Positions 55,426 to 64,000 of a stretch of DNA of 64,000 nt are shown here, in pieces; within the stretch, counting starts at the first letter, position 1, and each line of letters begins with the position of its first letter. Source of the DNA: Ryuthela nishihirai (Eukaryota; Arthropoda; Arachnida; Araneae; Heptathelidae); contig JAWZYU010000010.1 of NCBI GenBank assembly GCA_038380435.1, positions 45,976,135 to 46,040,134 on the forward strand, given 5' to 3'. The translations under genes were made by a program, and so were the position numbers. The notes beneath the pieces were generated by a model. The model had not been told where the DNA came from. It saw nothing but the letters and a program-made list of their open reading frames with translations, and searched no databases.

Positions 55426-55719
55426 TTTCAGCGGTTCACGTGAAAATTAATTTTCGCAAATTTCGAATGATATTTTGCAGAAAGAATTAACTTTCTAAGT
55501 GTTTCATCTTCCATAACTCATATTTCCATAATTCTTGAAACACTGAAAACATATTTATTGGAAATCGAGATTTAAACAGATTTGAATATATTCCTGAAAT
55601 TATTTTCAGTTACATATTTTCATAAAAATATTATTTAAGGAGTTGATAATTCCTATATTTGTGTTACAATTAACATAGTGTGGAACTGCACCTAATAAAA
55701 TGGCCCTTTGAATATATGT

Positions 55720-56755
55720 TGATATTACGGATATCATAATTGCATCATTTGTAATATGTATCGAATTGCTATAAAATTTCTATATGATGATTCTGAGAAA
55801 TTAGTCTGATCTTGTTCTAAAAATTCAATTCAGTCACACCAGATTTTTATTTTAACTTATCTTTTTTACCAGTTATGTTAATAATCATAACAAAAATAAT
55901 ATAAACAAAATTTTTTGCCGCCGTGGGTAATGGATTAAATTTTGTCCCTTCCAAAAATCATTTAATGTGACCTGGCGTAAGTACAGTTATCAATTTACTA
56001 AAAAAAAATATTTCCTGGATTTATGCAACGAGAAGTCTGCTTTTTCTTTTTGTTTTGATTAATTCTGAAATTTTTATTCAGCTCTATGAATTTTTATTTA
56101 TGTTTATTCCAATGATTTTGCATTGATCTCAATCTTGTTTGTAACGCAGAGATTTTCCCCTCTAGCTTATTTAATTTTTAATAGCAATTCGAAACTGCAG
56201 CTGTAATTTTCTAATGCGTAGACTATGACGCACTGATATAAGTTTTTATTCCCATGAATCAGTACAGTATAAGCCAAGGTATTTAAATTATCAATTACCT
56301 GAGATAATGCTACTTTTTTTATTGGTTACACTGTCGGAGTTTTCAGAGCGATCGGTTTCTTAGTTCAACAAACATTTCGTTGTTTCCCGAGATAACAAAC
56401 GTTTGGTCGGAGAAGAATCGGTCATGGTAACAAGACGGAAATTTTTGTGACAGGCTTTCTTTTAAATCTGGAATGGCATTATCATTTAGTTTACGTTTAA
56501 TAGGTAGTCCTAAGAGTTTGCTTCATAAATGATCTGAAAAATGTTTATCACATATCTTAACATGTGCGCATCGAATCTATCTTTACGCCGATATTGCAGC
56601 ACCTACTTCATACTATTTTTTGCTTCTAATGGAAATAAATGTATATGAAACATTACTTTTCTTACTCTTCGAAGGATTACTCATTTAGTTTGCTACTGCT
56701 CAGTTCAGCATGATAAAAATTCCCGAAAGACTTCACAGAGAGAGATTCAACAAGC
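55720..56755. other. Unassigned AT-rich sequence
   Basis: No element or reading frame recognised over about 1 kb. Confidence 0.4.
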
Positions 56756-56759
56756 AAGC

Positions 56760-56912
56760 CTTAACTGGCATAGTGGTTAGGCAGCTAGCGACTGTTCCAG
56801 CAAGGCAAACTTTGTGTGTTGTGTTAGCTCTAACTAAGGCAGTGGTCAGCAGTGACTTCGGTCTTAGTAGGGCATGTCCTTGTATGATACGGCCTGTATT
56901 AAACTAGAAGTA
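56760..56912 (+). repeat. Dispersed repeat with A-box-like start
   Basis: TGGCATAGTGGTTAGGCAGC resembles a Pol III A box. The sequence continues TGTTGTGTTAGCTCTAACTA, CAGTGACTTCGGTCTTAGTA and GGGCATGTCCTTG, matching 35150-35280. No good B box at the right distance. A third SINE family is possible. Confidence 0.5.
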
Positions 56913-57092
56913 GATTCTTCTCTGTCCTATATGTCGCAAATCAAAAAAAAAAAAGAGAACAAAGAAAGACGAAATAACAGACGATTATGTAAATACTTTA
57001 GCTGTGCTTTCCCCGCTATGACGTCATGGAGTCCGCCCTCTCGACGACACAGAATGACCTTGGTAAAACATAGCATTGGCGATACCCTATAT

Positions 57093-57301
57093 CAGTGGTT
57101 CTCAACCTTTTATGCTTCACGTACCCCCTGGAAATGTGTATGTAACTGGCCACCTTATGTAGATATTATATAGATAGATAAAACTATAGTTATAGTACAA
57201 TAATGCCAACTTAGCGACTTTGTCACTAGATCTAGCAACTTTTGAGCTCTCACTGCGTACCCCAAAAAATTTTACCCCGCACCTCACGTTGAGAACCCTT
57301 G
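57093..57301 (+). mobile_element. hAT MITE, no duplication left
   Basis: CAGTGGTTCTCAACC to GAGAACCCTTG, 209 bp, with the same subterminal parts as 37261-37557. The flanking octamers (CCCTATAT and CGGCAACG) do not match, so one flank has been rearranged. Confidence 0.85.
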
Positions 57302-57304
57302 CGG

Positions 57305-58090
57305 CAACGGTTTGTGGCTTTCTGGATTAGAATTTGCAAATGATCAGAAGCAAAACTGAGTAACGGGAAAACGAAACATGTCCAATGAGAAAAGTTGAGC
57401 GGCCGACAGAAGCGACCTCAAACGTAAAAGATGAGGAACTAAACGTCACGTGATCCATGTGAAGTAATTCTGTGGTCACGTGCAAAGTCATCGCGCAAAG
57501 CTATGCAAAATAGATCACTTGCTTTGGTATAGGGCCTATACCAAAGCGAATATTTACCAAAGCGAAATATTCTAAGCAAATTAACGAAAGTTTCATTTCC
57601 CTTTCGACAGATTTTGGTACTCAATAATTCCCGAGATATTTGATCGAATAGTCCCAAATTTCATACGCGGGATCCCCCTGTGTGACACCATGTTTTGAAA
57701 AAATCCTGTTACAACCTGCAATGGGGAACTTTAATATAATAATATCTTTGTGGACCTGAGAGATCGGCATCGGTTGTTCGCTTTCTCGACTAGAATTTGC
57801 GAATGAGCAGAAGCTACGAAAGGAGAACGGAGTAGAGAGACATTTTATCTATATTGGTAAATTCAGCTATAAAGCTTACATTTTGCATTGTACATTATCA
57901 TGCTACCCCTTTATGTGAAGAGTTTTGGTAACCACAGACATATTATTAGAGAGTTGAGTACTGATATATTTTTAGGCATAGAATTTATTTTTTCATTGTC
58001 TTTCGTGGTTAAGCGTAATAAGCCACAATTGAACAAAATGCCCTTTTAGGGAGACTTGCCTCTCCATTCTCTATGCGAAATGTAATAGTG
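57305..58090 (-). repeat. Repeat copies related to 54110-54510
   Basis: 57750-58090 is the inverted partner of 54110-54510. In addition 57305-57400 (TTCTGGATTAGAATTTGCAA, GATCAGAAGC) is a direct copy of 57775-57840 (TCTCGACTAGAATTTGCGAA, GAGCAGAAGC). Confidence 0.55.
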
Positions 58091-58565
58091 TATGTATATT
58101 CCGTATAGTCTGAAAGAATGATTGAAAACGATGGAAGGAATGGACAAAGACTTATTTTACTGCTTTTGGTTTTTCAAAGGTAAATCAACCCACCCAAACT
58201 AGAATCCGAATTTCAAGGGTGCTTTTGTATATAGACATCAATCATGATGATGAACATTTTATTCGGGGGATACATATTTACTTTTTTCCTGTTTAGCTAC
58301 TTCGAATATTAAAATGCTCTTGCACGAATTACTTTCCTTCTGATCGATATAAGAATAATTCTTTAAATGAAATAAATCTAGAACAATTGTTGAATATCTC
58401 CGAAATTTCATATTAAACTTTACAAAACATTTATTTATTATTTGCTGAACTTTACAAACTCTTGGAAGTTCTTCTGCCTTTTTCTGTACAGTGTCTTTCC
58501 CAGTACAAAATTATAATAATATGTGAAAGAGGAATAATGAATGTATATTACTTTTTCTTTTGTAG

Positions 58566-58789
58566 TGCTTGATTCCTCGGGAAAATTTCCAGAAGGTTTC
58601 CTTTCCGGAACATTCACTATCTTGGGCAATTATGAAGAGTGTGTTAATACTATTTCCACAGATAAGAGAGTGAAAATGAAAGGACAGTATTGTCTCATAG
58701 ATGTGGAGCCACCCATACCCAAGTGGCGACCATTTATGTCGCTACACCTCACTGTTCCAGAACTGGTGAATATATCAGCTCCAGACACT
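58566..58789 (+). CDS. Exon of an NRF-6-like (nose resistant to fluoxetine 6) gene, partial
   Basis: A 224-bp open exon follows a pyrimidine tract and AG (58564-58565) and ends before GTAAGT (58790). It enters with two bases completing a codon and leaves on a codon boundary. If the previous exon ends in A, the codon is ATG and the peptide begins MLDSSGKFPEGFLSGTFTIL, then GNYEECVNTI, MKGQYCLIDVEPPIP and LTVPELVNISAPDT. This has the 'LDA.GK.P.G.L.GN....G.YDEC...F.GKYC' pattern of the extracellular N-terminal domain of NRF-6-type membrane acyltransferase-like proteins. Two Cys of the pattern (EEC and YC) are present. The transmembrane acyltransferase part is not in the window. No other exon of this gene was found. 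Function is inferred from the family. Confidence 0.78.
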
Positions 58790-58919
58790 GTAAGTCATTA
58801 AATCTTTGTCATACTACAAAAAATTATAATCATGCTATCAATAAAGTCAAACTCCTGAGTCAAAATTGGATAAATTAACTCATTTCTTATACGTTCACTG
58901 TAAAGTGTTGTCTTTGTTG

Positions 58920-59420
58920 TTGTTTCAGTGTTGATCATATGAGTAATGCGCATATGGTGGCTCGTGAGAGGCAGTTTCGCATCAAGGAGTGTTTAGAATT
59001 CTGTTGACTCAGCACTTATCGATTTAAAATTATTTTAATGAAGAAAAAATAACTGAGGAACCAATTGTTGAATGTCGCGTTATTGCAAGTCGGTATGGAA
59101 GTGTTACTAGCAACTTTGGAAGCAATGTAGACAATGAGCACAGTTGATGTATTGACAGTTCGTTGGTTTATTGAGCTATAAATCACTTGGATGACAACAG
59201 GTGATCGGTGATATTATTGGTAATAATGTTATTAGGTGGTTAAAACGAAAGTGGGACTATACGGGCATTGGGAGAACTGTACGGAGTTCTGGGATGGAAC
59301 TTCCCACCGAAATCACTATGAAGTCGCTACCATGGCATCGTCTTTATGTAATGTCTGTTCTCCAAATGATAGATCGATGGTACGCTGTAGATCCTCTTTC
59401 AACTACTTACACCAGGTCCT
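58920..59420. other. Probable intron sequence with a shared repeat
   Basis: 58930-58990 matches 51500-51645. The overlapping 66-74-codon frames near 59201-59436 have no recognised domain and no flanking consensus splice pair that I can support. Confidence 0.35.
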
Positions 59421-59489
59421 TATAAACCACGGCTGAAACAAAAGAACTTGTAGCTCGTAAAATAAATAATCCATATACTGATATACACA

Positions 59490-59800
59490 ACAACAAACCA
59501 CAATCATCCTCAAGCAGCCATGGGCTACGGAAGTCCAACCAGATTATGCAATTTAGTTCTTCAAACACATCTCGCCACTGTACATCAATTTTAACAAGGT
59601 CCTGCTTGACATTGTCTGCCCACCGTATTCTAGGTCTTCCCCTCTTTTTGAGACCTTTAGGCACAATGTTCATAATCCTATTCGCTAATCTATAGTTATG
59701 CATACGGGAAACATGACCAAACCAACAGAGTCTCTCTCTGCACAATATACTGTTCAAAGGAGGTTGCTGACTCTTTTGCTTATGGTTCATATTTTGGAAT
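59490..59800 (-). pseudogene. RTE-type LINE 3' fragment
   Basis: The minus strand encodes CRERLCWFGHVSRMHNYRLA, NRIMNIVPKGLKKRGRPRIR and WADNVKQDLVKIDVQWRDV, then the 3' end GGCTGCTTGAGGATGATTG. It is the same family as 23638-25200, retaining only the last 100 codons. Less mutated here (GRPRIRW versus GSRRMRW there). Typical 5' truncation. Confidence 0.88.
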
Positions 59801-59829
59801 TTTTGACCGTATATTTTTAGGTGCATAAT

Positions 59830-60320
59830 AAGCGATTTCGCTAATTCACAGCACTCATTTAAAATGTATACTTTTATTTTTTAATCAAGATATTTTCTTG
59901 ATCTCTTAAAAATATTTTACCACTTGGTTAATTTCTAACCCATTGATTCGAACAGTAAGTATCCCTTAGTAGCTGGCATTAAAGGCTATTAACTCTTTAT
60001 TTTAATAACCCAATTCACTCCAGGAAAGTGGGGTCTACAGCAACACCCTATTCCCGTGTTAGATTGAAAAAGGGGAAAGACAGAACAGAGTAAAAGTAAA
60101 AGAAAGTAAGGATTTGCAAAAGAGGCAAAGGTTATGTATGGTCAGGCAGGCAGGCTTCTGAAGGTGTCTTCGGTTTAACTCCATTGTCTGCAACGGTATG
60201 TATGATCTTCTAGGCTTGGAGGATCAATATAGATCTTCAGAGGGTTAAAAGACGTTCTTGGCCGTGTGGGCAAAATTTAACTTTTTTCATTCAAAACGTG
60301 ATTTGATGCTATCGGCCAGA
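59830..60320. other. Unassigned AT-rich sequence
   Basis: No recognised feature. Confidence 0.4.
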
Positions 60321-61986
60321 GGGAACAAAACAATGTAAAAATATTAACCATTTTTTTAGATATCCTGATGCTTTCCAATCTTCTTAAGAAATGCAACGAC
60401 CAGATAAGCACTCTCAGTGAATTGGAGGGATGATGATGATGATGATGAGCATATCACACAATGAATATTCCTACTTATAAAAGGGTCTATGCAGACTCAT
60501 TCAGTCACTGTTTTGTGTTAGTCCAGAGAATTTTGTAGGGGGAATTCTTTTCCAGTTAATTTTCTGAAGTTTTCTTGGAAAATATTTCTTTCTTCTATAA
60601 AATTTTGACATTTCACGATTATGTGTTCTGTGTTCTCTATTTCTTCACATTTTGCGCAATGGAGAGTCTTTTTTTAATGTAAACATAGTTTTTTTTAGAA
60701 GGGTGTGATCTGATATCATTCTGGTTATTTTTGTTTTCTGTTCCTTTTTAATTTTCTTTAATTCTAAGTCTCTTTTTATGGGATTTCTGTATACTCTGGC
60801 TCTGTGGTTTTGTCTATGGAGTGTTTGTTGTAAGAAGTATGCTTCAAATTTTTTCATTTTCACTTCGTTTTTTCTTTTTAGTTCAGTGTTGTCATCACGG
60901 TACTCAGTGTCGATTATGTTGCTATCAAAGGGCTATTTTACTAATTGATCGACTACGTCATTTTCTGTTATACCACAATGACTGGGTGTCCAATTTAGCG
61001 TGATTTTATTGTGGTTTATTTTTATATGGGTAATGATTTCTTCTAAAAGTTTCTAAGTTTTATAGCTAAATTTTCTTCATACGTTTCGTAGGTATAGTAT
61101 TTTGTTAGTGCAGTCAGTGCTGATTTGCTGTCAGTAAATATGGAGATATTTTTATCATTAAGATTTTTGCAGAACTTTAGAGCTTCAGTGATGGCTGTAA
61201 TGTCTGCATCCATTATATTAAGGTTATTTTTCAGTTTGAAGCCCGCTTTCAGGTTCAGTGGGACAGAAGTAAGCACCAGCAATGATGGTGTTGTAAACTA
61301 GTTTCTTAGAGCCATCTGTGAAAATGCAAAGGTCAGTGTTTTTGGTCTTTTGGATAATTTCGTTTATAATATATTTGCTAATTTCTGCTCCAGGGCTTCG
61401 GTTTTTTTTTATCATTACCTCTTTTCTTAGATTAATGGTAGGAAATTCCCGCGTCCATGTGGGTAGTAGATAATCTGTTGGATTTTTATTGTTATAAAGT
61501 AATGAGATTTCTGGATATAATGAGTAGTTTTTGATTTCAGCTATGAGTTTAGCTCTTTTGGAACTTTTTCCTATTCTGCCAATCAGATCATGTATAGCAT
61601 GTTTTGCAACAAGTCTTATATAGTGCTACAATAGGAAATATTTTCTTCTAATGGCGTTCGGCTCAACACTTACTGTAGATAGCAATGTTGGAATAGGAAC
61701 TGTGGGAGTTGTGAAATGCATATCCTAATGGTTCTATTTTGAATTTTTTCTATTATATTCTGTTGGGCTGAGGTAGCATTATCAATGATCATGCATTCAT
61801 AATTCAGGCGTGACCTAAGTAGACTTTTGTTTTGTGGGTGCTTTTAATTTGCAAATAAGTGATGTGTTCGGCTCCATTGAACTTCTCATATAAAACTACT
61901 TCTAGATATTTGTGGGGAGTGCTTGCTTATTTCTTTTCTCCTCTAGTTTAATATTTATTTCTGGCCTTCCTTTTTTGTAAATTGGT

Positions 61987-62406
61987 TGGGTTGTTTTACC
62001 TCTGAGCGGCACTTTTTTGCACACCATGGGCTAAATGGCCAGGTCACATGGACCCCGAAGGCTCAGAGAAGGTTGGGGGAGGGGACCCACTGGAACAGCT
62101 GTTGGGAGACAGATGGTAGCCCCCCGTCAAGGACATCCAGCGTGTTCTTTAACGTGCACAGGGTATGCACGTTAAAGAACACGCTGGATGGCCCCGTGTG
62201 AGGGTCTCCCGCACACGGGGCCACGGCTTAACGTCCCATCCGACAGACGGCGGCCTTTCCAAGCCCATCGGTGTCCCCTACTGACCGTGGGCAGGGCGGG
62301 GAATTTTTGCGGAGATAAATCTCAACGCTGACCCAGCTAGGACTCGAACCTGGGAACTACAGATTACGAGCCTGGCGCACTACCGACTGAGCCACCCCCG
62401 CCCCAA
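61987..62406 (-). mobile_element. SINE-A with internal palindromic insertion
   Basis: A near-consensus minus-strand copy with 11-bp duplication TGTAAATTGGT (61976-61986 and 62407-62417). Between 62159 and 62211 it carries about 36 extra bases that are inverted copies of its own neighbouring sequence. It interrupts the I-type LINE. Confidence 0.95.
62134..62221. repeat. Two adjacent hairpins inside a SINE
   Basis: First: arms 62134-62158 and 62166-62190, 25 bp each, perfect (CATCCAGCGTGTTCTTTAAC...), loop CAGGGTA. Second: arms 62191-62200 (GCCCCGTGTG) and 62212-62221, loop 11 nt. The normal SINE has only one side of each. Confidence 0.95.
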
Positions 62407-63941
62407 TGTAAATTGGTAGCACTACTGATTTGCCAGGTTCAAGTTTTAAACCCCATTTCTCGCAATGTACAGTAATCTTGTTCAGGACTATTTATAATCG
62501 TTCTTGAATAGTGTGGAAATATTGTCTCGATGTCCACATACAGATATCATCTGCAAATTGTGCATAGTGCACTCTAAGGGGTAATACTACTTTCAAATCA
62601 TTCAGATATGTATTGAATATTAAAGGTTAGGTAACGGAGCCCTCTGGCAATCCATGAGTGGCAATGGAAGAATCAGAGACAGTGTTTCCCAGTTTAATGA
62701 AATTTTTTCTTTGGATTATTGCATTATTGAGGAATGCTAAAAGTCGGTTTTTTATTCCAATTTGTTTTAGCTTGTAGATCATCCCTTCGCGCCAGACAGA
62801 GTCAAAAGCACTTTTTACATCCAGGAAGATCATGATAAGAGGAATACTGGTTTGCGCTGCTAGAATTATGTCTAATATGCTATCATCTGTACTGCAGTTT
62901 TTCCTGAAGCCAGTTTGATTGTCGTAAAGTACATTTTTCTTTTGAAACATCCCGTCTATTCTAGATTTTATCGCGTTTTCTATTATTTTTAGTATGGTCG
63001 CGAAGAGCGTGATGGTCGATATCTTTCAAAGGTGTTTTGATCTTTGTTCGGCTTGGGAATGGATACGATAAATGCTTCACACCATTGCTGCGACAGCTTT
63101 TCTGTGGTCCAGTAGTAGTTTATGATGTTCAGTAACTGACTGACTGCTTTATTCGGTAAATGTTTTAGCATTTTGTTTGTTAATCGATCTGGGCCTGCTG
63201 CAGAATTAGTTTTAGAGGAGCGTATGGCTTTCATTTATTCTTCTATTTTAAATTTATCGTTTATTCTGTCTTCATCAGTAACGTTTTCTTGTTTGCTATA
63301 TTTTGGCTCCCAGTTTTTAATCCTGTCTTGGTTTTCTAGAAATGCTGCAGTGGTTGTTTTCTCCTAGTTTTTGGAATTGTTGAGCAAACTTGTTGGTCGC
63401 AGTTTTAATGCCAATATTTTGATTCACAAGTATATTTTTCTGTGGAGTTTCTGGTGTTACTGGCTTTCCAATTTTTTAAATTAATTTCCATTTGTGGACG
63501 TGGGGATATATATATATATATTCATTTCGTTAAATATTTTTTGCCACTCCATCTTTCTGACGCATTTTATTTCCTTTTTTGTAACTGCAGTCAGTCTTTT
63601 GTGTGCTCTTATGTCTTCTTCCCTTCTAGTTCTTCTGGCATTTCTTTCCGCTCTTCTGCGGATAACGATCATCTTTCTAATGTATAATGCTAGATAATTA
63701 ATATAATTGTGTTTCTTCCTTTATTCGAAGCTATTTTTATGCTATTCTTCCTTTATTCGAAGCTTCTTTTGCGAATGATGGGAATCCTCAATAATGATAG
63801 GTGTATGGTCGCTTGTGAGCAAATCCGCTGAAGTCGACCAATTTAAAATATATTCCAGCTCAGGTGAAGCAAGGGTCAGATCGATAACTGGTGAATTAAA
63901 GTTGTGTCTAATAAACGTGTGTTATCTTTTGTTAAGTAAAG

Positions 63942-64000
63942 GTTGGGTTGTTTTACCTCTGAGCGGCACTTTTTTTGCACACCATGGGCTAAATGGCCAG
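63942..64000 (-). mobile_element. SINE-A, runs off the window
   Basis: GGTTGGGTTGTTTTACCTCT through CACCATGGGCTAAATGGCC is the complement of the SINE-A tail. It is inserted in the endonuclease region of the I-type LINE. Confidence 0.92.

Larger units (their letters stand above)
55006..55714. mobile_element. Tc1-like MITE (about 709 bp)
   Basis: The left end GCCACTTTATTAGGTACAGT and the complement of the right end GCCATTTTATTAGGTGCAGT are matched inverted repeats. TA lies just outside (55004-55005 and 55715-55716). The TTTATTAGGTAC ends are those of the Tc1-like family that also occurs at 571-4716. It contains a 26-bp-arm hairpin and a small tandem array and no transposase. Confidence 0.88.
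60330..63941 (-). pseudogene. I-type non-LTR retrotransposon with RNase H domain
   Basis: Read on the minus strand from 63930: endonuclease C-terminus (FNSPVIDLTLASPELEYIL, LLTSDHTPIII with the SDH motif), a basic linker (63481-63672, RRRAERNARRTRREEDIRAH), then reverse transcriptase: RSSKTNSAAGPDRLTNKMLK, AFIVSIPKPNKDQNTFERYR, LYDNQTGFRKNCSTDDSILD, FLDVKSAFDSVWREGMIYKL and the active site FADD (about 62545). SINE-A interrupts it at 61987-62406. RNase H follows: FTDGSKK (Asp), ADITAITEALKF (Glu), FTDSKSALTAL (Asp) and WTPSHCGITENDVVDQLI (Asp). The C-terminus has a CAKCEEIENTEHIIVKCQNF Cys/His motif near 60610-60670. A GATGATGATGATGAT run lies at 60431. Many stops and frameshifts. A SINE-A also truncates the 5' side at 63942. 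Confidence 0.87.

Noticed and set aside
59201..59436. A further exon of the NRF-6-like gene
   Set aside because: Two overlapping frames of similar length exist, neither shows NRF-6 motifs, and no matching splice pair is convincing.
1..64000. Endogenous retrovirus or LTR retrotransposon
   Set aside because: I found no long terminal direct repeats, primer-binding site, protease or integrase motifs. All reverse transcriptases here are of the non-LTR type.

Overview
This window reads as intergenic or intronic DNA from a large, AT-rich, repeat-laden animal genome. The long host ORFs, operons and ribosome-binding sites of bacterial DNA are absent. Nearly every recognisable coding fragment belongs to a eukaryotic mobile element: non-LTR retrotransposons of four types, Tc1-like, hAT and pogo-like DNA transposons, MITEs, and tRNA-derived SINEs. 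The element mix (Jockey-type LINE with a Jockey-type gag, RTE, RNase H-bearing LINE) and one NRF-6-like exon suggest an arthropod, perhaps a chelicerate. The species is inference and cannot be fixed from this sequence.

The only host protein-coding piece I can support is one exon (58566-58789) of a nose-resistant-to-fluoxetine-6 (NRF-6)-like gene, bounded by a good acceptor and donor. It implies that the right end of the window lies inside a gene on the + strand.

Layout. 0.55-4.7 kb: a Tc1-like element apparently split by a roughly 2.9 kb LINE, itself split by a hAT MITE and carrying a 27-bp minisatellite. 4.8-6.8 kb: SINE-B, SINE-A and a G-rich hAT-like MITE containing a SINE-A. 8.3-12.4 kb: diverged long-unit repeats. 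14.4-15.5 kb: minisatellite split by a SINE-A. 16.46-17.73 kb: Tc1-like element with TA duplications. 18.3-19.1 kb: pogo-like MITE holding a SINE-B. 19.66-22.17 kb: 2.5 kb hAT element. 22.24-22.86 kb: foldback MITE. 23.6-25.2 kb: RTE LINE on the minus strand. 26.6-27.7 kb and 31.4-33.2 kb: SINE-in-SINE nests. 36.85-37.57 kb: two adjacent hAT MITEs sharing a target sequence. 44.4-48.8 kb: Jockey-type LINE, the best preserved element. 50.6 kb and 55.0-55.7 kb: pogo-like and Tc1-like MITEs. 59.4-59.8 kb: second RTE fragment. 60.4-63.9 kb: I-type LINE with RNase H, interrupted by SINE-A.

The dominant feature is SINE-A: about 390 bp, with a tRNA-Met-like head, a conserved central body and a common 3' tail. 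About 27 copies or fragments are present on both strands. Several have near-identical sequence and perfect 9-12 bp target duplications, indicating recent retroposition, while others are very old. A second family, SINE-B (about 190 bp, Ser/Leu-type tRNA head, hairpin tail, A/T-rich end), has six copies. No intact autonomous element is present: every transposase or reverse transcriptase reading frame is broken.
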